Shown: piece by piece, positions 46,927-60,584 of the stretch
Numbering within the stretch: the stretch's first letter is position 1
Layout of the letters: each line of letters starts with the position of its first letter
Assembly: GCF_016859285.1 (NCBI RefSeq)
Contig: NC_053417.1
Location: 14,070,206 to 14,134,205, forward strand
Direction of reading: 5' to 3'
From: Xiphias gladius
Lineage: Eukaryota > Chordata > Actinopteri > Istiophoriformes > Xiphiidae
DNA: 64,000 nucleotides
Notes under the pieces: generated by a model
Seen by the model: only the letters and a program-made list of their open reading frames with translations
What the model was told of the DNA's origin: nothing
The model's database searches: none
Translations under genes and position numbers: made by a program

Positions 46927-49900
46927 ATGAGTTCAGACCAGAGCGGGGAGCCGCCGCTGCTGCAGGAGGAGGCTGATCCGGGACCAGAGACCGGTGGGAA
47001 GGACGAGACTCCGCTGGGGAGCGAGGGAGGGTCAGGCGGCATGGTGAGTGAGGCCTTCTTTAGCAACCGAGCTAGCGCTAACTGGCTAACCCAGTGCCGC
47101 TCAGCGGAGACCTGTTAGCACAGTACGCCCCCCAACCCCCCCCGAAAGCGTGATGAGCGATATTTATCAAGCAGCAGCTAAAATTAACAACAAGAGAGAC
47201 ACGATTTAAAATGCTAAGTTTCAGTTTTAGCTTTGACTTTGTGATGATTTGTGTAATCACTTGTGTGGTAAGCGTTTAATTGCGAGGTGATCTGGGTTAT
47301 CAAGCAAAAACACAGCACATACGGCAGCATTTGCATGACTACTAACATGCAGCCGTTAACGTAGCAGGCAGGTGATTTTATTCGCTCTCCATCAGCCGGA
47401 TCCCCGCTGTAGCTCCTCCAGATACATGGCTAAAGCTAGCCTAGCCACTGTAACAGCAAGCTCATTAAGTAGTTTGCTGAGTAATCATTAGCATATAAGT
47501 TATGAGACAGCTGTAGAAGGACCGCAGTGCTGTTTGGAGTGGACAAGTACTGACTGAGTTTCTTTCAATTTTGTAAGTGATCGATGCCTCAGTTTTTTTT
47601 GGCCGAAGAATGAACATTCATTCACTCTAATGTTATCTGTTAGCTAATCGCGCTGCTAGCTAACCTAGCTAGCGCATTGACATGCGTTGCAAATACCTGG
47701 CCTGTGCTGCGCAGCGCAGTCAGCTGACATTACTTGGCTTGCTACGGCCTGTAACACAGAAAGATGAATTTTAACCATGTGTCAAGTTGCGCGGCGCATA
47801 AATGTTCGTGCTCTTTTGAACGACACTGGGACCTAACCGTTTGACACATCCATGCTTGTCTAACTGGTGGAGAGAAGTGTCCTGAGGCATATTGTGACTG
47901 GCAGCTGTTCTTGTCAGGCCCACTGCTTTTGCAAAAAAGGGAGTGGATCTATTAGCAGGTGGAGAGCGACAATGTCAAAGGAAGAAACTGGTCAATTTGA
48001 CAGTTACTGGCGTGCTGTATGTACGCAGGTACAGTACTTAATATGTACAGTATGTGATCTATTCTTGGCCACAGATCTTTGAAGGGTCAGGATTTCTCCT
48101 ACCATTCCACAACCCCTTTGATGTGGAGAGTCAGAGCTGATCCTTGAATAATGCCTAACAAAAACATAATTATGTTGGTGGCAGTAAAATAAAATACTCT
48201 CAGCATTACGTCAGTTTGTTGTTTTTTACCCGGTTGTATCCACGTTTGTTACAACAGACATTTTGGTTACACAAAGCATTTGTAATCATTCTCCTCCTTG
48301 AGGTTAACAGGGTAATAGCCTCTTGTTGACAGGGGATAATGGGGCCCTATTTAGGCATATTTCATTGTACGTCTCTGGTTTCCAATTATATGCCATGGAA
48401 GCCCAGTAGTATGCAGGTGTTCGTGCCATCCCAACATTACACCAGGTGATTTCGTTCAGTGCCCCCACAATATAAGATTAAAGTAATTTGTGAATTCAGC
48501 AGGTGTAGTGATGGTTGGCTGTAACCTGCAGGCTCTCAGTCCTCCATGGTACACTGTGGGGACCACAGTTTAATTCCTTGTTGAACTGTCTGGTTTTTGT
48601 ATTTATGTTTCTGCTTAAGTGATAGCGGACGTGCCATTGCACACGCTGTACAGATGTAATGTTTACTTAAAAAATGAAAGGTAAAATTTGATCTCAGTTT
48701 CAGACAAACTCTCTGTTTTTGAGGGAGATAAATCTGTGGACATAAGTGCAGGAATTTCAAAACTACATGGATATAGTTTGGATTTTATCGTGAGATTAAA
48801 ATACATTCTATTAAGCAGCAAGATGTTTGATTGTTTTTTTATTTTCCAAGTCCATTGCTATAATTACATCAAGTTATCATGTTGCCCTCAGGTTTCAACC
48901 TTGTTGGACCTAGCTTTTCTAAAGCCATTGGATCTCACATAATAGCTGTTAGGTTAATTTAATGCATTGAAGATGCTTTTTACATACTGCTTAGTGCTCA
49001 GTAAGTACTGAATATAAAAAGTAACTCAATGTGTTTGTGTAGAAAAACAAATGAGTGCTAGTGGTTTGACTGGATAATTACCAAACGTTCTGTCTGTGTA
49101 CTGTAGTGTGTTTAAAATCCGTTCAGTCATCAACAAATATGTTTGAACAGCTCAGATTTTTTTCCAAATATTCATTCTGACAATAGTCCGGGAATGAGTA
49201 AGATGCCCAGCAGAGATGATATAGCAAATCTGAGGTGAATCAGCGAGAATATTAAATACATGATACTCAACGTAGTGTAGGTCTAAATAGTAGATGCAGC
49301 ACATTAGTCACATTCCAATCTATTCAGATACAAATAAACTGTCAAACTGCAGCAGTTTGATTTAGACAACTGACAGCTTTACATGCACAATATTATCTAC
49401 ATTGTTTTTTTTTGTTTGTTTTTGTTTTTTTCCCTGTGTATGTTTGAAATATTTGATTGAGCTAAAATATAAAAAAATAATTCTGCTTTTAATGTTGATA
49501 TGATTTGCACTCTCTTGATCCTGCTGTTTCTGCTTTGAAGGTCACTTCTAAGGGCGCCGGTTTGAACCCAAATGCCAAGGTGTGGCAGGAGATGCCTGTG
49601 ACCCCCAGCGAAGCTGTTCCCAACAGCCCTCATTGGCCCCCCTCAGACATGAGTGAGGGTGAGATACACTTCCATCAGCCCAATTAAATATCCATCAGAA
49701 TGGTCACAACTGATTTTAGTAAGATTTACAGAGCTTTAAAATGTGAAAAAACAGTATTTCTTTGGAAAATTGGACATTATCATATCCATGTCTATTGATA
49801 TAAATACTGACATTTTCCTAGTCGACACCAGCCATAACAGTAATTCTCATGTTTAAACTAAACTTTGGCTCAAGTTCTCACTTTGTAGTTTTTTTAAGCT

Positions 49901-52792
49901 TTCCTTGACAACATCTGTAAACATCCAAACTTTCTTAAAGTACACACACAGTTCTACAGAAATGTATGTATGGACTTTCAAAACAGGCGAGGTGAAGCAG
50001 GCTTGAAAACTGGGCTATTTGCTGTTGGTTCTGAATGAAACTCTTTACCTTGTTCGCAGGTTATTCTGAGCCTTCGTCTGCTGGGTGCAAGCAGTACACT
50101 GTGGGATTCACGGCCCTGGATGACAGCAGCTCCACAGCAACAGCTGAGATAGCAGTAAATGGAATGGACCCTCCAGAGCTGGGCTTTCCCCCCACTGAGT
50201 CCACCACAGGGACCTCAGGTCAGTCATGTCACATCACATGCAGTCGTCCCCACACACCAACTGAGGCAACTAAGGATTATTCGGTTTTTCAAAACATTCA
50301 TTCATTTATTCATCATCCAAATAATAAAGTTTGAAGGGCATATAAAACTCAATGTGCGCTGCGCCAATAAACTGTATGGTCCTCAGTAGTACCATTAACA
50401 GTCTCCACAGCTTAAATACAAAATCGTTCAGTGATAATTACCTCATAAATCTGCTTTCCATTGAAGCACATACAGTATACCAGTCAGTAGGTTGTCATAC
50501 CAACTGATCAGCTCAACAGGTGATTATCAGTGGTTAAAATGCAGACTGCAGACTGATTGCTCTCCATGCCACATGGTTCTGCTTAACTTTGACAGACTTC
50601 CAAGAAGACAAATTTAGAACACACACAGACTTTTTGGCCCCACTTAACCTGTACTGTAATTTGTATTTCATGTACCACCGTCACACGCAAACCCTGTGTA
50701 TGACTTGGGGATAATTAACCCATGTTCAACCCTCGTTTGACCTGTGCAGACTAGTTGTGACCTTTCACAAAAGACCATTTTCTTGAAAGGGTCAAAGTCC
50801 AAAAACATTTGATCCTATACTACCCACAACGCAACCCGATTGCATCTTTTCATAACACCTTCCCTCTCTGGTAAAGCCTCATGTATTTCACTTGTGTTGC
50901 ACTGAATGTAATGAACTTTTTGCTTTTCTTACTGCTGACTTTTTGCTTTGTGGTTCTCAGTGGATTCCAAAACTGAAGAACAGCCGATCTCCTCTGAGAA
51001 TCTGCGAGAGTCTCTGAAGAAAGAGCTGGAGTTTTATTTCTCTAGGTAAGAGGCAAGCACTCAAAGCACCTTTTATAGAGCAGAATTTGGAAAGTGGACT
51101 TGTTAATTCCCAAGTCAAGAGAAGGCTAATCTACATGGATTTGTTGTTTTGTGATTTTTAGAGAAAACCTCTCGAAGGATTTGTACCTGATGTCCCAGAT
51201 GGACAGTGACCAGTTTGTCCCCATTTGGACTATAGCCAGCATGGAGGGCATCAAGGTTCTCACCACTGACATGGACCTCATCCTGGATGTGTTGAGATGT
51301 GAGTGAAAAGTTTAGGGTGGTGCATGTTAAAACAAGCTGCATACATCTGTGCTGTGTCTGGATTTAAATACCTTGAATTTCCCTCAGCCTCTCCTATGGT
51401 ACAAGTGGATGAGAAAGGGGAGAAAGTGCGTCCCAATCACAAGCGGTGCATTATTATCCTGAGGGAGGTCCCCGAAACCACACCTGTAGAGGTAAAGATG
51501 ACTACGCAATAAAAACTGCATGTGTTTGGTATCGTCAAATTTGTGTTAGTTTAGCTCAAGTATGAGACCTTAGTTTGTCATCTCATTCACAGGAAGTGGA
51601 GTCACTGTTCAAAAATGACAACTGTCCAAAGGTGATAAGTGTCGAGTTCGCACACAACAACAACTGGTACATCACATTCCAATCAGACACGGATGCTCAG
51701 CAGGTACTGCCAATCAAATTTCACTGTATATCACACTGTCTGCAGTGTTCAGTTGAAATGCTGTACCATGAATTGTCTTATGATTCTCTCTTGCGCTCCC
51801 ATAGGCATACAAGTATTTGAGAGAGGAAGTAAAAACATTTCAGGGAAAACCCATCATGGTGAGTCAAATTAAAACTCTTTTGTCATTTTGGAAAGGCCAG
51901 TTTGCAAAGTTATTTTTTATCATTTTACAACGTTTCTTTCTTTTTTCCTGCTAACAGGCCAGGATAAAGGCCATCAACACATTCTTTGCGAAGAATGGCT
52001 ACCGTAGCATGGATAGCAGCCTGTACGCTCAACAGTCCCAGAGCCAGTCCCAGTACAGCTCTCCACTCTACATGCAGCATGTCTACCCCCAGCAGCAGTA
52101 CCCAGTTTACGGCATCGTACCTCCCACCTGGACGCCTTCGCCCACACCGTATTTTGAAACTCCTCTGGTGAGACGCACTGTAATTAGACGATCACGCAGC
52201 TACAAAAACCTACTCTGGAATCCACCCGTCATGCAAACCTTCACTTCCAGTTACAGCTTATTTTGTCTCTGTGCATAAATAAGTAAAATCTGATGCAAGA
52301 AATTAACCTTGAAAGCCATATGTTGTGCGCCAGCAGTAGTTGGAGTCTCACCTCACTAAAAGGCAAAACAAACAAACAAAAAAACACCCACATAATCACT
52401 TATTAGTCATTGGACCCTTGTTTGTTGTGATGTCTATAGAGAAATGTGTTGAGTGAATTCAAATGAGTCCTTCATTTTTTTGCAGTTTAAATTGTTAGTA
52501 GACAAACACACAATACTTTGCATTACAACAAGTTAGCCAAAATATTCTGTATTTTTCTAAAGCAGTTGTACATCCAGAGCAAACGCGGAGCAAGTAATAC
52601 TGTGAATTTATTTATTTTTTGTTAATACTGCCTTTTTTCCTTGTGCAGGCACCGTTTCCCAACAGTAGCTTTGTGAATGGATTTGGCTCTGCTGGACACT
52701 ACAAAACTGGCTCCGGTTCTCTTAATATCACTCGCCAATTCAACAGAAACCGGTAAGGCCTTCTTTTTCCAGATGCTGTTTTTCAATTTGTG

Positions 52793-52826
<34 letters not shown>

Positions 52827-55800
52827 CTCTTTCTAGTTTGGACTTAAATCTAAGTCTGCTATCTGCATAAACATAATCTAATTGGAATGTTTAACCAATT
52901 GTGTCACCTGCAATAAAGTTTTGTCTAAAGATAATGTAACCCCCCACCAGGGAACTGTTGTTCACTCCCTGTCTTCTTACTGTTCCAACAGTGTCCCCCT
53001 CTATTCAAGAAAGAATGTATTAAATGCCTTCAGGTACAACTATTATACTGTACAATAAGCTTCATCGCTACCCTCATCTCTTACCATCCTGCAGCAGCAA
53101 ATGACTAAATCCATAACGGGGCCCATGCCTTCTGCCAGTCAGACTTTCATAGCCATAATCCCTTTCACCACTGTGATAAATGTTTGTTGCCAGGTAATGG
53201 ACATCCTGGATTTGTCATGTCATTTGATAAATGTATGCTTGCCTATTAAATGGCAGCAGCTGCTTTCTGATTCTGAGCAATTGCCTTTTTCCAGTTATCG
53301 TCACCTTGGCTTCAAAAAATCCTCGTTGCATTTTCATTATTACATGTAACACTTTCTCTCCATCACAACTAACCATCTGTTTTATTTGTTCATTGTTTTC
53401 CTCCTTGTTTTACCGCTGCTTTTCTTTGTCAGTGATTGTATTACCATATGCCATGTGTAATATGCCATAACAAAGAACTGCTGACAGCTTGAAGCTGAGT
53501 GTAGGTCAGCTGTCAAGCTTTAATCTGTATGCTTTAAGTCTTTCCCAAAGAGATGACAACTTTGCAAGTTTGTTTATAGAGTGAAAAGGCAGCTTCACAC
53601 AGAAATTTCCCACTGTATTCTTCCCACGTCAGACCTGGTGATGAGATCATGATGCGCATAGAGGGAAACCAGGGAGTGGAGTAACTGGCTTTGGTTCTCT
53701 CTTTCTCCTCTTTATCTTTTCCTTTTCTTTCATTTCTCTCTATCTTTGCCTTCCAAAGTTAGGTGCTTCACTCCCATCCCAATGAGCGTTCAGATTATGA
53801 GATCTGAAGGTCAAAGACTCATGAAAAGATCAAGCCAACTGAATCATGCTGCTAAGTTTTTGACGACAACATTATCTGCTCCAAAGTTTTGTTGTTCATT
53901 AAGATATTACTAGCCTGTCTAGATCTTACATGGGCGTTGTCAGCTCTACTCAATGAGTTTATGATTGGTTGCAGATTGCAAAATATACAGTACAGTCTGT
54001 TGACATCAAATGCTTCACCTCTTCAGCCAATCATGAGCACGAATGTAGTCCAAAACTCCTGCATGTCTACACATTTACCCTGGGGACACAGCATGCTGTC
54101 TCATTCCTCCAGCAAACTATCAAGTCTCCATTGGTGCCACCAGTGTTTCCTTTGAACTCATTTAGCCGTTTCAGCATCTATTATCTAAAAATTGTTCAGG
54201 GACCCCAAAATATAGCAATTCGATTTTTTTTTTTTTGCTTATAGGCTTATAACAGAGTGTTCCACTTATCATCCCATAACCACTGTGATTACAGTGCAGT
54301 TTTCTCTATACAAAAACTCAAGCTCCACTTATAGGACCAAACAGTGGTTTAACATGTTATAGCCCGTTAAACTGGATTTGCATAACTGTAGTAGCTGCTG
54401 AACAGTTTTCAAATATGTTAAGAGCGTTCACACATATTGATATATTATTGAACTGCATTAGGAAAATGACCTAAAACACAATGTCATAATGTCTTTTTGT
54501 GTGTTGTTTATGCTTGCAAATGCATTACCACCTAAAAATAACGACAAGACAATCTCAGTTGGCAGTTTATTAGGGACACCTAGCCAAAACAAATGCAGTT
54601 TAATACAGCAGCCTTGAAATAATTCCTCCCTTCATGAAGGTTATAATGTTCAGTTTGTATTGAAAATGTCGTAGAGAGATGTTGACTCAACTTTGCGGTC
54701 ATTTTGGAGGCTGCAGTTTGGCTGTTGAACTGTAACTGAACTGTGTTGTAACGGAATGTTTTCAGACGGGTGTTTCTATTATTTTGTCCATCCCATTTAT
54801 ATCATTGAGGGCAGGCTAAATAACAGATACCTCTCTTTATAATGCAGTGCAGCTCAATAGCACCATGAACTACACCCCCCCCCCAAAAAAAATATCATAC
54901 ATTTGAATCAACATCTCTTTAAAACAATTTCAATAAAAAAGCTTAACATTCAAAGCGTCAGGTAGTATTGGAAAGTATATGCACTTTTTAGTGAATGGGC
55001 TTACATGTAAAAAACACCAGTATGATCAGTGTTGCACCTCCTGAAGTTTATTCTTAAATTCTTGTGGCCAAAATTATCCCCAAAAGCAAAAGGCTGCATA
55101 GAAAACACTGGTTGCTAGTAATTCTTAAGAGTTTTTAGTTTATTTATTTATTTATTTTCTCTCTCTAAATATCGGCCTTGCTCATAATTACCTGTTCCCC
55201 ACTGCAACAGAAACCATGTGAAGCCCCAGGTGAGGACAAGCGAAGTGACCCCAGCATCCATAACTCCTGTCGCCTTGGAGAGTCTGACTGGACTGCGCAG
55301 CCCGCAGCCTCCTGCTCCCATTGCCGCCGCCACCACCACTAACCCAGTCCAGACAGCCTCCGACCTGAGCATGGCGTTCTCACATCTCTCCTCCTCTTCG
55401 GACCCCAGTGATGACAGTGGCATGTCTGGACGTGGAAGGTAAGCCTGTTTGGTCTGTTTTAGCTACTGTCTGATTTGTGCCTGACTGTAATGGCTGCTCC
55501 TCATGGGCTGCGATTTGATCGGTGACACTTGACTGATGTTGAGTCGCTGTTGACAGATAATTTAATTGCATTTCAGACGGAGCACAACCTACAGAGGAAC
55601 ACGGAGGAGGCGAGAAGACGAACGGGTCACGGTAAATAGCAGTTTCATGTTGTCTTAAAACCTTGTTGTTGTATTTAAAACACGAATCATGTCGTGATCT
55701 TTCTGTTTGCTGGCTCCATTTCCATTTCCTTTATCAGAGGCCTGTACCGCTAGCAGAGGTCAAAGTGTCTCCACCCAAGTTTGACTTGGCTGCCACCAAT

Positions 55801-57180
55801 TTTCCACCTCTTCCTGGCTGCGTGGTCAGTACACAGGGAGAGCCAGTGCTAGAAAACCGAATGTCAGATGTTGTACGCGGTTTGTACAGGGATAAGGTAA
55901 GAAACTGTAACAGTTTGTAAATCTCTTGGATATACTGCCTTGGAAACTGTTGAGAGGAGGACTTCAGAGGAGACGTAATGTGCATACCTCCTTGCTTTTT
56001 ATAGACAGAACAAGCCAATAAAGAAGCCACTGTGAGTCCAGGTTCAGGCCAAGCCTCAGTCACAGAGGAGGCTGTGGCTGTCTCAAGTCCTGCCCTGACA
56101 GCAGCAAAATCTGCTACACAACCACTTGGACCCTCAGTCCCTGGGTACGACTTTCTCAATATCTACACTTTTAATTCAGGATATTGAAGTCTCCGGTGTC
56201 TGTATTTAACTTAAAAAATTAACTTGAATGTCTGAAACTGTTGTTCTGATAGTATCACTCGTCAGGAGAAGAAGGTTGAACGGGCAGAGGTCCCAGCTCC
56301 AAAAGCAACACCGCGCACACCTCAAACTACTGTCAACCCCTCCTCCTCCACACAGCCTGTGCCTAGCTCCAGGCCTCAGGCCTCTGTTGCCTCCACGTCA
56401 GCGTCACCCAGCACGCCGGCGTCTGCTACAGCCACTATTCCCACCCCTGCACAGGTGAGAATCTGGTTCTTTGCAAGGACAGCCAACACTTGAGCATAGT
56501 TGTCCTCCCGATGATGAGCTCTTTTGCGCATAGAGGGAACTGAGGTAGTGTACTGACTGGCTTTGGTTCTCTCCCTCCTTTCTATCTGTCACTCTTCTGC
56601 AGTGTTTCTGTCTTTTTTTCCTCTCCGCCCTTTCCCACCACAAGTCCAGAACGTTCGCTGCCACCCCAATGAGCGTTAAGATTATGAGATCTGAGGGTTT
56701 TATGAGAGGAACCATGAAAGTGAATGTAGAAATAGGATTGTGTGCTACATCTTTTAAAATTGTGCTCTTTTTTCTGCCTTGGTTCAGGAGCCACGTAAGC
56801 TCAGCTACGCAGAGGTTTGCCAGCGGCCACCCAAGGACCCTCCCCCCGTGGCCCCTGCCCCAGCTTCCTCCGGCACCGCGTCGGGCCAGCCGTTGCGCGA
56901 GTTGCGCGTGAACAAGGCTGAGGAGCCGGGCTCCAGCAGTGGTCCTGGAGACAAGCTAGAGAAAGGCCACGACAGGGAGGGGGGATGGGAATGCAAAGAG
57001 AGCCGACCACCACGTGAACGTGACTCTCAAGGCTACTACCGCAGCAATGGCCCCAGAGGCACCGGGGGCCTCAAGTATCGGGAGCAGAGGCGCCCGCCTC
57101 CGGCCCGACGCAGCTCCCCCCAGGGAGGCTACAGGCACACTGGCAAAGAGCAAAATATCCCACCAGTATCGCCAAAGTAA
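46927..57180 (+). CDS. larp4: La-related protein 4
   Basis: Cytoplasmic RNA-binding protein; in known biology it binds poly(A), PABP and RACK1 and stabilises mRNAs by protecting poly(A) tails. Exons: 46927-47043, 49541-49658, 50060-50218, 50961-51045, 51162-51298, 51388-51491, 51593-51703, 51805-51858, 51958-52167, 52649-52752, 55211-55438, 55577-55631, 55738-55896, 56005-56144, 56253-56454, 56788-57180. All phases match: 791 aa (human LARP4 about 724). The variant PAM2 motif LNPNAKVW is at 47-54. The La motif is at about 138-215 ([31 protein letters not shown]). The RRM-like domain is at about 222-300 ([34 protein letters not shown]). Then come FETPLAPFPN, an RGRR box, [35 protein letters not shown], and the LARP4-type end PPVSPK. 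Exon 1 differs from mammalian LARP4. The paralogue larp4b is less likely given the end sequence and synteny. Confidence 0.93.
47044..49540 (+). other. larp4 intron 1
   Basis: No exon seen. The 5' 700 nt keep promoter-like character, with more TAGC motifs (47069-47095, 47430-47460, 47639-47673). The rest is AT-rich with a T-rich tract at 49404-49431. The open frame at 47867-48082 has no support. Confidence 0.45.
52795..52826 (+). repeat. Poly(T) run in larp4 intron 10
   Basis: 32 consecutive T, 42 nt after the exon 10 donor. Confidence 0.9.
53632..53812 (+). other. Twin intronic element of larp4, copy 1 (box C/D-like ends)
   Basis: Shares ordered blocks with 56507-56697: GCGCATAGAGGGAA, then CTGGCTTTGGTTCTCTC, a pyrimidine-rich middle, then CAATGAGCGTT and AGATTATGAGATCTGA. 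The ends carry GTGATGA (53638-53644, C-box consensus) and CTGA (53804-53807, D-box). GACC and GGTC outside them can pair. Possible structured intronic RNA; not matched to any known snoRNA by memory. Confidence 0.45.
54563..54960. mobile_element. Fish MITE fragment in larp4 intron 10
   Basis: Begins CAGTTTATTAGGGACACCTA and continues with CTTCATGAAGGTTATAATGT and GTTTTCAGACGGGTGTTTCT, a sequence I recognise as a common percomorph repeat. The right limit is approximate; a C8 run and A-rich tract lie at about 54877-54891. Non-coding. Confidence 0.55.
56507..56697 (+). other. Twin intronic element of larp4, copy 2 (box C/D-like ends)
   Basis: Second copy of the 53632-53812 element, in intron 15. 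ATGATGA (56511-56517) and CTGA (56691-56694) sit at matching places. Here the outer pair is CCC/GGG in place of GACC/GGTC, so base pairing is kept although bases differ. The AGAGGGAAC / GGTTCTCT inner stem is also kept. Confidence 0.45.
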
Positions 57181-59610
57181 AAACTTGATATGAATAGGAA
57201 AAAAGATGTATGAATATATACATGGATATATATAATTATATAAAAATGAATAACATAAAAGCAACAACATTATGGTAGCCACCTTCCCTCCTGGAACTTG
57301 TCCAGTGAAAAGCTTTTAAAATGACAATAAGACCGGGACATCCAGGACTAATGGGCAAAATGACACCTGAAGAACTTTGACAAGTGATTTGAAAAGGAAA
57401 CAGAAATCTTGTCTTTGCCTCCAGCATTATGCTTAAAAGAATTTAAGTGTGATTTATCTGGAGGTCATCTCATTTATGCTCTGCTAGGGAGAGGTGGGAT
57501 GCTGGGCCGCGTAAATGGCCCTCTACCTGTTTTGATTTTAAAGAATAGATGTTGGTCTGCTAGAACAATATGCACTAAGAAGAAAAGAACATGCATATTT
57601 GTCATGTACATATACAAAGATATCACTAACACGCAATGAGACATCAGTTTTGTTTTTTTTGTTTTTTTTTTTCCCGCGTGCTTAAGGTTGCAAGTATGAC
57701 TGAAGGGTTGACTGATGTCTGTGTATGCATTGATTGTTAAACAAAATGATTGAAGTGCTACAGTGCGCTGTTGCACTGATGTAATGAAATGGATGATTTT
57801 TGATTTTTCACCCGAGATTAAGAATCATTGTCCCGAAACTGGACAGTGTGGTCTTCTAATGTATATTAATGAAATGTGTTCTACGGTGGTATTTTGATCC
57901 TGGTTTATGATTGGCTTCAGCTGTAACAGTCAGATATCAGAAACTGTTGATGTGCGCTGTAGTCAGATGTGTGGTTTTGTTTGAAGCCGAAAATCCACTT
58001 TGGTTTGGTCACTGGCCTGTTAGCCACGGTGGATCTGCTAGCCTGGTCCAAAGTTTTTCATGTTAAGTTTTATCTTTGCTATCTCTCTGAAGTGTTTTGG
58101 GTGTACCCACTCCGATGGATTCAGATTATTGTCATGATGATAATCAGTCAGGTTCTCTGTTTACATGTTTGTTTGGGTAGTAGGGTGATGTACTTCATGA
58201 GGAAAAAGAAAAGAGTAGGCTAATAGTAAGATTTGACTGTTCAGTGCGCCTGGTGGTTTAGGTGAGGTTTGGCTTTTCTACATCATCACAGGATATCCAG
58301 GTTAAGCTTATATCTGTGAATTGTTCTTAACAATGGCATAGTGTCAAAAATAGACTGAGGAGTGCTGTTAGCTAAGGATGATATCTACATAATAATTGGC
58401 AGCCGGGTTGTGGGTATAAAGAGAATTGGAACATTTTTCACGTGCTATGTGCCAGCTGCCTATGATCATAGTGTGCTAGGATAAAGTTTTGATTTTTATT
58501 GACAAGGTCTGCTAAATAATGTAGTCTTGGGGAAACTTTTGGCCCAGTGAAACTGGATTTTGAAGAAGCTGTAGAGGTGTAGTTGCCTATGCTATATTAT
58601 AATAACCCTTCACTAGAAATGTGTGTGGGAGAATGTAATTGTTCTAGTTCTGAATTTACAGAGGGAGGCTTTTGACAGGAGGTATCCACCAGATTGTTTT
58701 GTGCTTTTAGGCTGAGTTTGCTGGTTTGTTTGTTTTTTTTTCTTTGTTTTTTCTTTTCTTTCCTTTTTTTAATCTTTGAAAAACAAACAGGTTGACTTTG
58801 AATTTGAAGTTTGACTCACTGTATGTATTGCTTTTTAAATTTATTTATTTTAATTTTCTGATGCGCAGCGCTTTTCTCCCAATCTTGGTAGGCTGGTTTC
58901 CCCAAAGTTGTGTGAAATCGCATTGGCAAAATAAAATCACGCATATGACATACTGTTCCAGATGTCAGCTGAGAGAAAATACTTGATGCATTGACTTTGG
59001 GTTTAGTAATGCAGTAAACGAGTAACCAATCACTGGGGCTGTTATTTCTTTTTCCTTAATGAGTATGAGCAGCTAGTGATTTAGTATAATTAAATAAATG
59101 CACTAACTTGTTTTTAAAAAGAATCTTACTCGTGAGTAAGGTGAAATCATTTTAGAAGCATATGGTTGATGTTGACAGGCTTGCAAATACCTACAGGAAT
59201 TGCTTCCCCCCTCCATATGTTTGGGTTATTTTCTGTTAATTTGGGTTTGGGTGGCAAAAGGAAATATAGTAATGGATCAACCAAGTGTTTGAGACACAAT
59301 CCTAGAACTGTATGAAATGTCACCAAAAATAAATTATTTTGATTTGGCTTTCCAGCGTCACATTTCTTTCTGCTGTCTTGTGTTTTGTGCATACATGACA
59401 CATATCAGCAGGTGAATGGGTTGCAGCGTCAGGTTGGATCTCTCTCATTTTGAATGTAATTAGGAAAATCTGACTATAACTAACTGCCTTTTGTCCGTAT
59501 CCATGTTTTATGTGTTGCAAGCAGATACGTAATGCCAAAGAGACCCTACTAAAAATGTAAAAAGTTGTAAGGTCAGTTATGGATGAAATAAAGCAAGAAC
59601 CTGTAGCTTT
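57181..59610 (+). other. larp4: larp4 3' UTR
   Basis: No other gene is visible in the 2.4 kb after the stop. T/A-rich with several possible polyadenylation hexamers. The T-rich block at 58732-58770 could bind regulatory proteins. The length is inferred from the last good AATAAA. Confidence 0.4.
59587..59592 (+). terminator. larp4: Candidate distal larp4 polyadenylation signal
   Basis: AATAAA. Earlier alternatives lie near 58930 and 59093, so alternative 3' ends are possible. Confidence 0.35.
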
Positions 59611-59769
59611 GGGTGTAAAATTCGTCAGGGCCATTTGGGTTTGGTTGGGTTTCTTAGAGATGTGGCTACAGGCCAGGTTCTGGTCTCAGTTTTAGGCCTG
59701 TTTAGTACTCTACCACCTACATTGGCTGGTTGGATGGAGGTTCACTGGGGGATCTGGCAAACGGATAAA

Positions 59770-60135
59770 GGGCTGCAACTAATGATTATTTTCCTCACAA
59801 TTAAACTACTGATTATTTTCTTGATCAATCACTTCATCGTTTGATCAATGAAATGTGAGACAACTGTGAAAAAGGGCCATTACAGTTTACTAAGGCTCTA
59901 TTTGACGTCCTCAAATTGCTTTTTTTTTTTTTTTTTTTGGTCTGACCCACACTCCTCAAAAGCTCAAAAATATTCTGTTTATTGTCACAGCATATCCTCA
60001 CAACTGAGAAGCTTGAAGTGAGGGAATGTCGGACATTTTTGCTTGAGAAATGACAAACAATTCCCTGATTATCAAATAGTTGCCATTTTTTCTTTCAGTT
60101 GAGAGGTTGATTGATCAACTGTTTGTTTCAGCTCC
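59770..60135. mobile_element. hAT-like MITE of the GGGCTGCAAC family, copy 3
   Basis: Begins GGGCTGCAACTAATGATTAT and ends TTGTTTCAGCTCC. Contains GACGTCCTCAAATTGC and GCATATCCTCACAACTGAGA, internal stretches typical of this very common fish repeat. A poly-T run at 59921-59938 expands it. Confidence 0.7.
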
Positions 60136-60584
60136 AAATCTGTTCTCATTTAAAAAAAAAAAAAATGGATAATGAAGGACTGGATATGAATGTGTGTCTA
60201 AGTTGAGAAAGAAAATGAATCTTAAACCTATTTTGATAATTGAATAACCATTTTAGGTCATTTATCAAGCTTTTGCTTCTCTGTGAAGATTGGCTGCTTT
60301 TATGTGTTTTATGTATTCATATGTATTCCTGTAAATTTGATATCTTTGGGTTCGGGACTCTTGGTGACAAATTGATCATTTTGACAATGTGTCCTTGGGC
60401 ACTAGGAAGTTGTGATGACCATTTTTGCTATTTTCTGACATCTTGTGGACTAAATGATTAATCTGCAAAATTATCCAAAAAAAAAAAGTGCTGGTCAGCT
60501 GATCACAGAATAATGGTTAACTTGTATCCCTTGTCTAATATTCACTATAAAACAGACTTCACTGAAGTCTCTTTTCTTTCTTTA

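Noticed and set aside
53101-54244. Cluster of hydrophobic open frames in larp4 intron 10
   Set aside because: T-rich intron sequence gives Phe/Leu/Ser-rich frames; no splice sites or homology, and two frames overlap each other.
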